NCBI GenBank assembly: GCA_017302355.1
Contig: JAFLDQ010000008.1
Coordinates: forward strand, 1 to 44,988
From: Dechloromonas sp.
GTDB lineage: Bacteria > Pseudomonadota > Gammaproteobacteria > Burkholderiales > Rhodocyclaceae
Direction of reading: 5' to 3'
Length of the DNA: 44,988 nt
Below, one piece after another: positions 8,206 through 15,942 of the stretch. The notes beneath the pieces were generated by a model. The model saw nothing but the letters and a program-made list of their open reading frames with translations, was not told where the DNA came from and did not search any database. Made by a program: the position numbers and the translations under genes. Numbering within the stretch: position 1 is the first letter of the stretch; each line of letters starts with the position of its first letter.

Positions 8206-8814
8206 ATGATGATGTCCCACATTCCCCACATGCTGGTTTCCGAAAAGGACGGCTGGGAAGAAATCGATCGCTCGCATTTCTCCGCCCGCTGGTTCTTCAA
8301 GAGCCTGGTGCTACCGATGTCGCTGTTGCCGCCGGTGCTCTACGCCTTCGCCGAGCTGGTCCATCCAGGCGCCATCTTTCCGCTTTCGGTGCCGGCGCTG
8401 ACGCCGATGCAGTTGGCGGTTTCGGGCGTCGTGTTCTACGTCGTACAACTGCTGATGGTCGGCTACATGGCAATGCTGATCCAGCGCATGTCGCTGGCCC
8501 GCGACCATGACCCCGGCTACGACAGCGCCTACGCGCTGGCCGCCATCGCGCCGGTGCCGCTGTGGCTGGCTTCGCTGTCGCTGCTGGTGCCCAGCCTCGG
8601 CTTCGTCCTCGCCGTCGGGGCAGTCGCCTGGGTGGCGTCGATCCTGCTGATCCGGCATGGCGTTCGCCCGCTGCTCCATATCGGCGACGAGAAGACCGCG
8701 CACCATGTCGCCAACGTGGTGACCGGCGCGGGCATCGTCGCGTGGATCGGCCTGCTGGTGGTCAGCGCGATGATCCTCAGCATCCTGCTCGGCGTCTGGT
8801 CGGCGATGCTGTAA
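8206..8814 (+). CDS. Yip1-family integral membrane protein
   Basis: A 202-residue protein with about five hydrophobic segments, beginning near residue 30 (FFKSLVLPMSLLPPVLYAF) and ending LLVVSAMILSILLGVW. The arrangement and the N-terminal amphipathic part fit the bacterial Yip1 domain family, whose role is unknown. An unusually strong ribosome binding site, AAAGGAGGT (8192-8200), lies five bases before the ATG. No neighbour suggests a pathway. The following intergenic region ends in a strong terminator hairpin at 9014-9045. Confidence 0.75.
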   Translation: MMMSHIPHMLVSEKDGWEEIDRSHFSARWFFKSLVLPMSLLPPVLYAFAELVHPGAIFPLSVPALTPMQLAVSGVVFYVVQLLMVGYMAMLIQRMSLARDHDPGYDSAYALAAIAPVPLWLASLSLLVPSLGFVLAVGAVAWVASILLIRHGVRPLLHIGDEKTAHHVANVVTGAGIVAWIGLLVVSAMILSILLGVWSAML

Positions 8815-9013
8815 GCGGCGGCGTCCTCCGCCGGAAGCGAGGCGCCTTCCCCAGCCCGCGCGGGCGGCGGACCAGCGCCTCGCCGGTTTCTCCGGGCGCC
8901 TTGCCCGCGCCTGCAGCAGCCGGACGTTAAGAACCAGGTTTTCCAGCACCGGCCTGGCGGCTATCGGCGCCGACTCGCTGAAGTTGTGAGGCGTCCGGGC
9001 GCACCAACGGCAA

Positions 9014-9045
9014 ACGCCTCCGTTGCGGAGGCGTCTTGATTTTTG
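9014..9045 (+). terminator. Intrinsic terminator
   Basis: Perfect 8-bp stem ACGCCTCC (9014-9021) and GGAGGCGT (9027-9034) with a five-base loop, followed by CTTGATTTTT. It most likely ends transcription from the Yip1-like gene, about 200 bases upstream. Confidence 0.8.
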
Positions 9046-9076
9046 GCCTTTGTTGGCGGTCGACCGCAGCAGCCGG

Positions 9077-9289
9077 TCAGAGGATCATCCCGGCTACGCA
9101 GACCTTTCGAATATCGCGCCGGAAATTCAGAAATGCGCGCTTATCGCTGGGGGTGCAGGGCACGCTGATGCTGCGGTGTCCATGGGGCGGCCACAAGCGG
9201 CCATGTTTGCCGCCCCGGGAAAAGCGCCAGTTTTCTTTCAGAAGTTGCCGGACAAGGCAGTCGATTTCCTTCATTGAGCAGTATTTCAT
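9077..9289 (-). CDS. HicA-like small protein (possible mRNA interferase)
   Basis: A 70-residue basic protein (MKYCSMKEIDCLVRQLLKEN...). It has the layout of the HicA/YcfA double-stranded-RNA-binding-like fold: an N-terminal helix, WRFSRGGKHGRLWPPHG with a His in the position of the HicA catalytic His, a strand SISVPCTPSD, and a final basic helix (KRAFLNFRRDIRK). HicA toxins cleave mRNA and are normally paired with HicB; no HicB frame is visible on either side, so this may be a solitary member. An AAAGGA ribosome binding site lies seven bases before the ATG at 9289. The IS701-like element begins 28 bases upstream and has probably replaced its promoter. Confidence 0.6.
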   Translation of the reverse strand: MKYCSMKEIDCLVRQLLKENWRFSRGGKHGRLWPPHGHRSISVPCTPSDKRAFLNFRRDIRKVCVAGMIL

Positions 9290-9292
9290 GCG

Positions 9293-9311
9293 GCAATCCT
9301 TTCGGGATTGC
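9293..9311 (-). promoter_or_regulatory. Hairpin over the ribosome binding site of the HicA-like gene
   Basis: GCAATCC (9293-9299) and GGATTGC (9305-9311) form a perfect 7-bp stem with a five-base loop. In the reverse-strand transcript the loop and one arm contain the AAAGGA ribosome binding site of the 9289 gene. It could limit translation or be a protein-binding site. It also lies five bases from the left end of the insertion element, so it might instead mark a preferred insertion target. Confidence 0.45.
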
Positions 9312-9316
9312 TCGCG

Positions 9317-10826
9317 TAGTTCTACTTTGTCAGATTCGAAAGCAACCATCTGCCGTGTCATTTTATATAATGCAACCTGTTGTTTTAAATAATTCTTTTG
9401 AGGTTTGCCATGGATATGACGGCCTCAATATGTCAACTGCATCGCCACGCTTGTTGCCTCGGTTTGCGAGCGGCTTGAAACCCACTTTTCCCCGTCTTCC
9501 GGATTGTTCCGCTCCTCGACACGCAGTGTCGGGGACAGCGCAAGAGGCTATGTTCGCGGTCTCTACCAGGCCACGCGGCGCAACATGGAGCGCATGGCCG
9601 ACGTCGTCGCCGGCAGCGACTACCAGCGGATGCAGCACATGCTGAGCGTCTCCGACTGGGATCACGCCGGCGTTGTCCGGCAGGTTGCCATCGAAGCGCA
9701 GGCGTACTTTCCCAAGGGCGGCCGGGCCTTGGTCATCGACGAAAGCGGTTTCGCCAAGAAGGGCGAATGCTCCGCCGGTGTGGCCCGGCAATGGAATGAC
9801 CGGCTGGGCAAAGTCGACAACAGTCAGGCCGGGGTCTTCGCCGCGCTCACGCACGGCGAGACGGCCTGCCTCATCGACGCCGAACTCTTTCTGCCCGAGC
9901 ACTGGGCCACGGACAATGCCCGTTGCGCCGAGGCCGGCATCCCGGAAGAGGCGCGGGTCTATCGGAGCAAGACCGAAATGGCCCTTGGCATGATCCGCCG
10001 CGCCCGGCGCCATGGTCTGTCCTTCGACTGGGTGGCCGCCGACGGCGGCTACGGGAAGCAACCCTGGTTTCTCGACGCGCTGGACGATGACGGCGAGCGC
10101 TTTCTGGTCGATGTGCATGCCGACCGGACGATCTACCTTGCCGACCCGGCGCCCCGCATTCCGCAGCGACGCGGCCGGGGCCGAACGCCGACCCGCCGGG
10201 TCGCGGAGGCTGCGCCGACACGTGTCGACCACTGGGCCGCGGCACAGCCGGCGTCGGCCTGGCGCCGGATGAGTTGCGCGACGGCGAGAAGGGGGAGGTT
10301 CTGGCCGAGTTCCTGACCGGTCGCGTCTTTGTCTGGAACGGCAAGGCCGGGCAGGCGCGGCACTGGCATCTGCTGGTACGACGGGACATCGGCGGCGACC
10401 AGCGGAAATTCTGCCTGTCGAACACGAGACCCTCGGCTTCGCTGCGCCAGTTGGTCACGATGCAGGCGTCGCGTCATTTCGTTGAACGGGCGCTGGAGGA
10501 TGCCAAGAGCGCTTGCGGCATGGCGCAGTATCAGGTGCGCGGCTGGCTCGCCTGGCATCGCCACATGGCGCTGGTGCTGATCGCGCATCTCTTCCTCACC
10601 AAGGAGCGCCTGGCGCTGCGCGATACACACCGGCTACTGTCTTGCCTCGATATCGTTGAAATGCTGCGACACAAGCTTCCTTCGAAAATCAACTCGGACG
10701 AAGACCTCATAACCTCCATCCAGCAACGCCACCGACGACGCTTCGAGGCAGCCAAACATCATTACGAAAAACTCGGCCTTACCCCGCCGCCATCATTCGG
10801 CGGGGGAATCTGACAAAGTAGAACTA
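9317..10826 (+). mobile_element. IS701-like insertion sequence with intact ends
   Basis: A 1,510-bp element bounded by perfect 21-bp inverted repeats: left 9317-9337 (beginning TAGTTCTACTTTG) and right 10806-10826 (its exact reverse complement). One DDE transposase reading region fills it. The stop codon lies inside the right repeat, as is common in compact elements. No target-site duplication is obvious: the left flank ends CGCG and the right flank begins ATCA. If the first three bases of the repeats are target-derived (TAG/CTA), the flanks still do not match. Because the transposase is frameshifted, movement would need a helper copy. Confidence 0.88.
9410..10813 (+). pseudogene. Frameshifted IS701-family DDE transposase
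   Basis: The coding path is split over three frames. An ATG at 9410 opens a frame that stops after about 22 codons. Homologous-looking sequence resumes in a second frame (FASGLKPTFPRLPDC), then from about 9500 in a third (SSTRSVGDSARGYVRGLYQATRRNMERMADVV). That third frame holds the body of the protein, including the conserved ALVIDESGFAKKG and VAADGGYGKQPW blocks that carry catalytic Asp residues. Near 10,265-10,275 the frame shifts again to LRDGEKGEVLAEFLTGRVF, which reads to the stop at 10811-10813 and includes the ALEDAKSACGMAQYQVRGW block with the likely catalytic Glu. At least three frame changes argue for a dead gene, or for consensus errors if the reads were error-prone. Confidence 0.85.
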
Positions 10827-10853
10827 ATCAGCTGCCGATCTGTAATCCAGTCA

Positions 10854-10873
10854 GCACCGCTGGTTTGCGGTGC
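10854..10873 (-). terminator. Hairpin downstream of the acyl-CoA-binding protein gene
   Basis: GCACCGC (10854-10860) and GCGGTGC (10867-10873) form a perfect 7-bp stem with a six-base loop, about 30 bases past the stop of the reverse-strand gene. There is no good T-run after it, so it may stabilise the 3' end rather than terminate by itself. Confidence 0.35.
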
Positions 10874-10904
10874 GACAGGAGATGTCGTCAGCAGCCTGTA
10901 AGTG

Positions 10905-11162
10905 CTAGCCCTTCAGCTTCGTGATCAGATCGACGTAATCCCGCATTGCCACCTCCGGCGCGGTGCCCTGCAGGGCCGCCCAGGCGTCATACTTGGCGCG
11001 TCCGACGAGGTCGGTGAAGCCCGGACGTTTTCCCGTGATATCCCCCTCGCTGGCCTGTTTGAACAGGCCGTAGATGCGCAACAGGGTCTGGTTGTCCGGG
11101 CGTTGGGCAAGCATCTTGGAATCGGCGACGGCTGCGTCGAAGGCTGCTTTGAGTTGGCTCAT
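10905..11162 (-). CDS. Acyl-CoA-binding protein (ACBP)
   Basis: An 85-residue protein (MSQLKAAFDAAVADSKML...) of the usual ACBP length and four-helix layout. The signature block reads LLRIYGLFKQASEGDITGKRPGF, followed by GRAKYDAWAAL. These include the Tyr and Lys residues that bind the CoA moiety in eukaryotic ACBPs. It sequesters and delivers long-chain acyl-CoA in the cytoplasm. It is divergent from the WS/DGAT acyltransferase gene at 11237, with 74 bases between the two starts. That pairing suggests it feeds acyl-CoA into storage-lipid synthesis. Confidence 0.92.
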   Translation of the reverse strand: MSQLKAAFDAAVADSKMLAQRPDNQTLLRIYGLFKQASEGDITGKRPGFTDLVGRAKYDAWAALQGTAPEVAMRDYVDLITKLKG

Positions 11163-11236
11163 GGCGTCTGTTCCGAATGGCGTGGGAAAAGCCGGTATTA
11201 TAACGGCCTGAAACCATACGCAGTACGGAGTCCCCG

Positions 11237-12703
11237 ATGTCATCACGCGAGCGCATATCCAGTGTCGATACCGCCTGGCTGCGCATGGATCGCCCGACCA
11301 ACCTGATGCAGATTGTCGGGATCATGCTGTTTGACGGCGATCTCGATTTCGCACGTCTGAGGCTTGCCGTCGAGGAACGCATGCTCGTTCACCGGCGCTT
11401 CACCCAGTGCGTCGTGGCCGACGGGACAGGCTATTGCTGGCGGGATGATCCCGATTTCGATCTCGACAACCACCTGCGTCGGGTGGCGCGCCGAGGCCGG
11501 CTGGGCAAGGCCGGGCTGCAACGCTTCGTCGCCGATCTCGTGACCAGGCCGCTCGATCACGGGCGGCCGCTGTGGGAGCTGCTGGTGGTCGATACGGCGC
11601 TCGGCGGACAGGCGCTCGTGCTGCGGATCCACCACAGCATTGCCGACGGGATCGCGCTGGTCGGCGTCGTCCTCGCGCTGGCGGATGGTGTTTCTGGGAG
11701 TGAGGAAAGGCATCCGCCGCCGGTTGCCAAGGACCATGACGATGAGGACGATCACGAACATGACGTCTTCTGGCGGGCGATCTGGCGGCCCCTTGCCGGT
11801 GCGGTGCGGGGCTCCGCGCGCTTCGCCCTCGATTTGCGCGACCACTATGGCGGCCTGCTGTCGAATCCCGGACAGATCATCGGCTACGCCCGCGCCGGCC
11901 GCGACATTGCCGCGGAGATCGCCAAGCTCGCGATCATGGCGAATGACAGTCCGACACGCTTCAAGGGCAAGCCGGGAACCAGAAAAGAGCTTGCCTGGAC
12001 GGAGCCGATTCCGCTGCCGGAGATCAAGGCCGTCGGCAAGGTGCTCGGCTGTTCGGTCAACGACTTGCTGCTGACGGCGGTCGCCGGTTCGTTGCGCGCC
12101 TACCTGGTCGCTCGTGGCGACGAGGTCGCCGGGATCGAGATTCGCGCCATGGTTCCGGTCAACCTGCGCGGACCGGCCGATATCGGCACGCTGGGCAACC
12201 GCTTCGGACTGGTGGCGCTGGAACTGCCGGTGGGCATCGAGAATCCGCTGGCCCGCCTGTATGAAATCCGCGCGCGGATGGCGAAGCTGAAGGGCTCCTA
12301 TCAGGCGGCATTGACATTGACCATTCTCGGAGTGGTCGGGATGCTGCCGAAGGTCGTGCAGCAATCGGTACTGGATCTCCTGGCCAACAAGGCGACGGCG
12401 GTCATGACCAATGTGCCGGGTCCGCAGACGGCGCTTTATCTGGCGGGCGCCAGGCTGCGCCAGCCGCTGTTCTGGGTGCCGCAGTCGGGTGACATCGGGA
12501 TGGGGGTCTCGATCCTCTCGTACGCCGGCAATGTGCAGTTCGGCCTGATGACCGACCACAAATTCGTTCCCGATCCGCAATCGATCGTCGACCGCTTCGC
12601 CAGCGAGTTTGACAAGCTCCTGATGCTGGTGCTGATGGAGCCCTGGGAGCGGCTCGGCGATCCTGACGCGGTGGCGGCTGCCCTGGCGAACGAGTCGCCG
12701 TAA
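11237..12703 (+). CDS. Wax ester synthase/diacylglycerol acyltransferase (WS/DGAT)
   Basis: A 488-residue bifunctional acyltransferase of the bacterial wax-dgaT family, near the usual family length. It transfers acyl groups from acyl-CoA to fatty alcohols or diacylglycerol to make storage wax esters or triacylglycerols at the membrane. The opening RISSVDTAWLRMDRPTNLMQ matches the family N-terminus. The catalytic HHxxxDG motif is present as HHSIADG (His132, His133, Asp137). The conserved C-terminal NVPGP motif reads TNVPGPQTALYLAGARL. The start ATG follows a short leader shared with the divergent ACBP gene. All key residues are present, so activity is expected. Whether wax or triacylglycerol is made cannot be told from sequence. 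Confidence 0.94.
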   Translation: MSSRERISSVDTAWLRMDRPTNLMQIVGIMLFDGDLDFARLRLAVEERMLVHRRFTQCVVADGTGYCWRDDPDFDLDNHLRRVARRGRLGKAGLQRFVADLVTRPLDHGRPLWELLVVDTALGGQALVLRIHHSIADGIALVGVVLALADGVSGSEERHPPPVAKDHDDEDDHEHDVFWRAIWRPLAGAVRGSARFALDLRDHYGGLLSNPGQIIGYARAGRDIAAEIAKLAIMANDSPTRFKGKPGTRKELAWTEPIPLPEIKAVGKVLGCSVNDLLLTAVAGSLRAYLVARGDEVAGIEIRAMVPVNLRGPADIGTLGNRFGLVALELPVGIENPLARLYEIRARMAKLKGSYQAALTLTILGVVGMLPKVVQQSVLDLLANKATAVMTNVPGPQTALYLAGARLRQPLFWVPQSGDIGMGVSILSYAGNVQFGLMTDHKFVPDPQSIVDRFASEFDKLLMLVLMEPWERLGDPDAVAAALANESP

Positions 12704-12738
12704 GCGGCAGGGCCGACCGTCAGGGCCTGCGGCTGCTT

Positions 12739-12754
12739 GCCACGGTACCGTGGC
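12739..12754. terminator. Perfect 16-base palindrome between convergent genes
   Basis: GCCACGGTACCGTGGC lies 35 bases after the WS/DGAT stop and just before the stop of the convergent TPR gene. It can form a hairpin in both transcripts but has no T-run, so it is a weak bidirectional terminator candidate. Confidence 0.35.
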
Positions 12755-12760
12755 GCCGGC

Positions 12761-13540
12761 TCAGTCCGCCGGTCCGCCGGCTGCCTCGAGGTCGAGCCTT
12801 TCCATGGCGTCGGCCGCGGTGCAGGCAGCCGCTTCCGCGCGGAGCCGGTCGACGTCCTTCGCGCGTGACCGACCGAACAGCAGAACGAGGCCGTTGGCGT
12901 ATTCGGTGCGGGCAATCGACGAGTCCGGGTTGAGTTCGAGCGCGGCGCGAAAATGCCTTTCCGCCGTATCCTTCTTCGCGCCATAGGTCAGTCCGCCGAC
13001 CATGCTTCCTACCTTGCCGATGATTTCGGCATGCCAGGTTCCCAGGGCGATGTTTGCATCGGCATGCCGGGGCTGCAATTCCAGCGCCCGCTCCAGGCTG
13101 TCCCTGACCTTGCCGCCGAGGCCCTGGGCCAGCGCCTTGACGATGGAAATTCCCTGACTGTAGCGGCCCAGCGCGTAGGCGTGGATGTACCAGGCGTTGG
13201 CATTCCCCGGTTCGGCTTCCTGCAATGCCACGCAGCGCTTGCAGATGTCCTGGAAGAGGCGCAGCCGCGCCGCCTCGTCGTCCTCGAGATAATGTGCATA
13301 GATCATCGCTGCCTTGTTGGCCGCGTTGATGCCCGAGGAACCGGCGTGCAGGCCGATGTCCACGGCCCTGGCGAAGTCGCCGGAGTGATAGGCGCGCCAC
13401 GCATCCCGCGCCGCGGCATTGTCGGGAAACGGTTCACGGTCGCCGCGGTGCAGTCTCTCCCAGTTTCTCCTGAGCGCCGCGCCGGCATGGGAGAATGCCT
13501 TGTCGGCGTAGGGAAATTTTTTCCAGGTCTCCTTGTTCAT
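12761..13540 (-). CDS. TPR-type repeat protein
   Basis: About 259 residues built of paired helices. Recognisable tetratricopeptide-like units include ARDAWRAYHSGDFARAVDIGLHA, NAWYIHAYALGRYSQG, LERALELQPRHADANIALG and AERHFRAALELNPDSSIARTEYANGL. No signal peptide or enzyme motif is seen, so a cytoplasmic protein-protein scaffold is likely. It sits directly downstream of the TetR gene: the ATG at 13552 immediately follows the TetR stop, and the next Met at 13540 (MNKETW) is the other candidate start. The two are almost certainly cotranscribed and may be translationally coupled. Function unknown. Confidence 0.75.
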   Translation of the reverse strand: MNKETWKKFPYADKAFSHAGAALRRNWERLHRGDREPFPDNAAARDAWRAYHSGDFARAVDIGLHAGSSGINAANKAAMIYAHYLEDDEAARLRLFQDICKRCVALQEAEPGNANAWYIHAYALGRYSQGISIVKALAQGLGGKVRDSLERALELQPRHADANIALGTWHAEIIGKVGSMVGGLTYGAKKDTAERHFRAALELNPDSSIARTEYANGLVLLFGRSRAKDVDRLRAEAAACTAADAMERLDLEAAGGPAD

Positions 13541-13552
13541 GTCCCGTGACAT

Positions 13553-14194
13553 TCAATGATCGCTGACGTATTCGGCCGAGAGCTTTTCCAGCAGCGTGCG
13601 GGCTTCGCCCTGCAGGTAGGGGGCCGCAAGCGACATCACCTGATAGACGCCGCGTCCGATATCCGGTTCGCCGCGTGGGCGGCGCGCGTGCTCGTAGGAC
13701 AGCCAGAAGGTCGCGACGACGGTCATGTTGGTCGCCAGAGCCCTGATTTCGGCGGGTGTCGCGGTCAACACGCCGGAGGCGGCCAATCCTTCATGGACCC
13801 GCAGGGCGGTTCTCTCCTTGCGTTCGAGAATGCGCTGGAAATGCGTTTCGACGAGGCGGTTGCGGGTCAGCAGATCGTTGATGTCGCGGTAGAAGAAGCG
13901 GAATTTCCAGATCGTCTCGAACAGCAGGTGGAGAAACAGCCAGATGTCTTCGGTGCTCGGCGTCCGTCCGCCGGGAGCCATGAGCAGCGCATCGATCTCC
14001 TTTTCGTAGTCGCCGAACAGCGAGCTGACGATCTCATCCTTGTTGTGGAAGTGATAGTAGAGGTTGCCGGGGCTGATCTCCATCTCGTCGGCGATGACGG
14101 TCGTCGTGACATTCGGCTCGCCGAAATCGTTGAAAAGACGGAGCGCTGTTTCAAGGATGCGTTCCCGGGTGCGGCGTCGCGGCTTCTTCTCCAT
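13553..14194 (-). CDS. TetR-family transcriptional regulator
   Basis: A 213-residue regulator. The N-terminal helix-turn-helix region (TRERILETALRLFNDFGEPN, then TTTVIADEMEISPGNLYYHF) is a classic TetR DNA-binding domain, and the C-terminal part is all-helical and should bind an effector. The ATG at 14194 has a GAGAGGGGA ribosome binding site. A 17-bp near-perfect palindrome 33 bases upstream is a plausible autoregulatory operator. It sits in an operon with the TPR gene and between the WS/DGAT and phasin genes, so control of lipid or PHA storage genes, perhaps sensing acyl-CoA, is an inference from context. Confidence 0.9.
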   Translation of the reverse strand: MEKKPRRRTRERILETALRLFNDFGEPNVTTTVIADEMEISPGNLYYHFHNKDEIVSSLFGDYEKEIDALLMAPGGRTPSTEDIWLFLHLLFETIWKFRFFYRDINDLLTRNRLVETHFQRILERKERTALRVHEGLAASGVLTATPAEIRALATNMTVVATFWLSYEHARRPRGEPDIGRGVYQVMSLAAPYLQGEARTLLEKLSAEYVSDH

Positions 14195-14226
14195 GCGGAT
14201 TCCCCTCTCGTCCTGTCGGAGGGAAA

Positions 14227-14243
14227 GCATACATCATGCATGC
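14227..14243 (-). promoter_or_regulatory. Candidate TetR operator
   Basis: GCATACATCATGCATGC is a palindrome with seven of eight arm positions matched around a central base. It lies 33-49 bases upstream of the TetR start codon. The position and symmetry fit an autoregulatory site of a TetR dimer. A second copy upstream of the phasin or acyltransferase genes was not seen by eye. Confidence 0.45.
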
Positions 14244-14360
14244 CGCGCTGGCGCAAGGAGACGCCTGGGCCCTCTTGTCCGGAGCGTGCAGGAAGCGCCC
14301 GATCCGATGACCATGCGATGCCGGCCAGCGGCGTGGTTTTCTGACCCGGACGTGAAAGAC

Positions 14361-14378
14361 GCCCGGCCATGGCCGGGC
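14361..14378 (-). terminator. Terminator hairpin of the phasin gene
   Basis: GCCCGGCCATGGCCGGGC is a perfect 18-base palindrome 55 bases after the phasin stop. In the reverse-strand transcript it is followed by GTCTTTC, giving a modest intrinsic terminator. Confidence 0.6.
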
Positions 14379-14433
14379 ATCCTTGGGGCTGTTCATCCTT
14401 TCCGGACGCCGGAAGCGCGTCCCGGATGGCTAC

Positions 14434-15060
14434 TTAGGAAGCAGTTGCTGCACCAGCAGCGGCATCAGCAGACTCTGCCGGCTTCGCGGCGGCGACGCTT
14501 TTCGTGGCGGCCGGCTTGCGCACCGGCGCTGCCTTCGGGGCAGCTGTTGGCGTGGCGGCGGGAACTGCGGCAGTCCGGACGGCGGGCTTGGCAACCTTGC
14601 CTTCCTGGGCGTCGCTCATTTTCTGAACCAGCGCCGTCAGCTCGGCAATTCGCTTGCTCAGCTTGTCGATGTCCTTCTTCGAGGGCACGCCGAGGCTGGA
14701 AAGGGCGCGAGCCACGCGATCCTCGAAGACCTTTTCGAGATTATCCCACTTGCCGCTCGCCTTGTCGGTCACCGCCGTCACCTTGCCGGTCACCGCCGCC
14801 ACCTTGGCATCCACCGCCTTGCGCACACCGGCCAGCTTGCCGTCGGCAGCCTTGCGGACATCGGCGATCTTCTCGTCGGCCGTCTTGCGGGTCTTCTTCT
14901 GGATGGCTTCTCCTTCCTTGACCAGTGCATCGAAAACCTTGGTGCCTTCTTCCTGGGTCTTGGAGAATGCGCCGAGGCCCGCCAACCAGATCTGCTGTGC
15001 AGAATCCTTGACGGTCTGAGTCAGTTGCTTCTCGGCAGGGGGGGTGACTTTCTTGACCAT
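14434..15060 (-). CDS. Phasin-like PHA granule-associated protein
   Basis: A 208-residue protein of the PhaF/PhaI-type polyhydroxyalkanoate granule-associated family. Residues about 1-60 (QIWLAGLGAFSKTQEEGTKVFDALVKEGEAIQ) are the conserved phasin core. The middle is a long amphipathic helix with repeated ADxKxAxVRKAVDAKVAAV-like units, probably a coiled coil. The C-terminal 50 residues are a low-complexity Ala/Pro/Lys tail that resembles the nucleoid-binding histone-H1-like tail of PhaF. It coats storage granules and may tether them to DNA. A GGAG ribosome binding site precedes the ATG at 15060. It lies beside the TetR and WS/DGAT genes rather than beside phaC. Confidence 0.9.
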   Translation of the reverse strand: MVKKVTPPAEKQLTQTVKDSAQQIWLAGLGAFSKTQEEGTKVFDALVKEGEAIQKKTRKTADEKIADVRKAADGKLAGVRKAVDAKVAAVTGKVTAVTDKASGKWDNLEKVFEDRVARALSSLGVPSKKDIDKLSKRIAELTALVQKMSDAQEGKVAKPAVRTAAVPAATPTAAPKAAPVRKPAATKSVAAAKPAESADAAAGAATAS

Positions 15061-15209
15061 GTTCAACTCCTTCAAAGTAATAGTTGCGGCAGACTGGTTC
15101 CCTGCCAACGAAGCCAGTGTAGGATATTCGCCTAGAGGAGGCACACTAATAAAATGGGCAAGCGATTCTAGAACGGCGTGGCCGTGCAACAGGCAGCGAG
15201 GGAAAGAGA

Positions 15210-15308
15210 GTGCGGTATTTCATCACTGAAACAACGGGTTTCATCGGCAGACGCCTGGTCGGGAAGCTGTGCGAGCTCGACGGCAGCCGCCCAGACGTCT
15301 TTGCTCGG
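15210..15308 (+). pseudogene. Remnant of an SDR-type (acyl reductase-like) gene
   Basis: The reading starts MRYFITETTGFIGRRLVGKL, which matches the N-terminus of extended short-chain dehydrogenases (typically MRYFVTGATGFIGRRLV), including the large reductases often found beside WS/DGAT genes. The first Gly of the nucleotide-binding GxxGxxG is replaced (TET rather than TGA). After about 30 residues the similarity to any dehydrogenase is lost, although the frame stays open to 15473. A GGGAAAGAGAG ribosome-binding-like stretch precedes the ATG. I read this as the decayed 5' end of a lost gene. Confidence 0.5.
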
Positions 15309-15472
15309 ACATTGCACGCGGCGGTTCCTCGTGGGGCGCAGGTCCTCACGAACCCGACCTTCGGCAGGTCCCCGGTTTTGCATGCGGCAAAGAGGATGCG
15401 GGGAACGCTGACGAGCGAGCCTGCGGCCGGCCGGATGGCCTTGCAGCCGGTCATGCACGGGATCCGCTCCTG

Positions 15473-15940
15473 ATGGGCGTGCATCTTCGACCCGGCGATC
15501 CGGCGCCCGACTTCGCGGCGCCGGCGACCGGCGGCAGTGTCCTGCGCCTGGCGGATTTTCGCGGCCGCAAGCTGGTCCTGTATTTCTACCCGATGGACAA
15601 CACGCCGGGGTGCACCCGGCAGGCGTGCAGCCTGCGCGACGCGAACGCCGCGATTGCCGCCAGGGGCGCGGCGATTCTCGGAGTCTCGGCGCAGGACACG
15701 GAGTCGCACCAGCGCTTCACGGAGAAGTTCGGCCTGACCTTCCCGTTGCTGGCCGATACCGACCTGACGGCGGCCAGGGCCTATGGAGTTGCCGGATCAG
15801 GCCTGGGCGGACTGCTGCGCAGCGTGGTCAAGGTCAGCCAAAGGGTCACCTTCATCATCGATGAAAAAGGTTACATCAGCCACGTGATCGATGACCCGGA
15901 CTGCCCGGATCATGGCGAAGAGGTTCTGGCAGTGCTCTGA
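15473..15940 (+). CDS. bcp: Peroxiredoxin of the BCP/PrxQ type
   Basis: A 155-residue thiol peroxidase that reduces hydrogen peroxide and organic hydroperoxides using thioredoxin. The peroxidatic Cys47 is in NTPGCTRQAC, and Cys52, five residues on, is the resolving Cys of the alpha-2 PrxQ arrangement. The family strand KLVLYFYPMDNTPGCT and the GVSAQDTESHQRF block are intact. The ATG at 15473 overlaps the TGA that ends the upstream remnant frame (TGATG), so translation could once have been coupled. It is convergent with the hydrolase gene across a shared hairpin. Confidence 0.93.
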   Translation: MGVHLRPGDPAPDFAAPATGGSVLRLADFRGRKLVLYFYPMDNTPGCTRQACSLRDANAAIAARGAAILGVSAQDTESHQRFTEKFGLTFPLLADTDLTAARAYGVAGSGLGGLLRSVVKVSQRVTFIIDEKGYISHVIDDPDCPDHGEEVLAVL

Positions 15941-15942
15941 CG

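Noticed and set aside
15085..15115. A TGGCAGG...CTGC sequence upstream of the phasin as a sigma-54 promoter
   Set aside because: The GG and GC elements are about 14 bases apart instead of 10.
15146..15709. Reverse-strand frame opposite the SDR remnant and peroxiredoxin
   Set aside because: Arg/Pro/Ala-rich shadow of the peroxiredoxin gene without motifs or a ribosome binding site.
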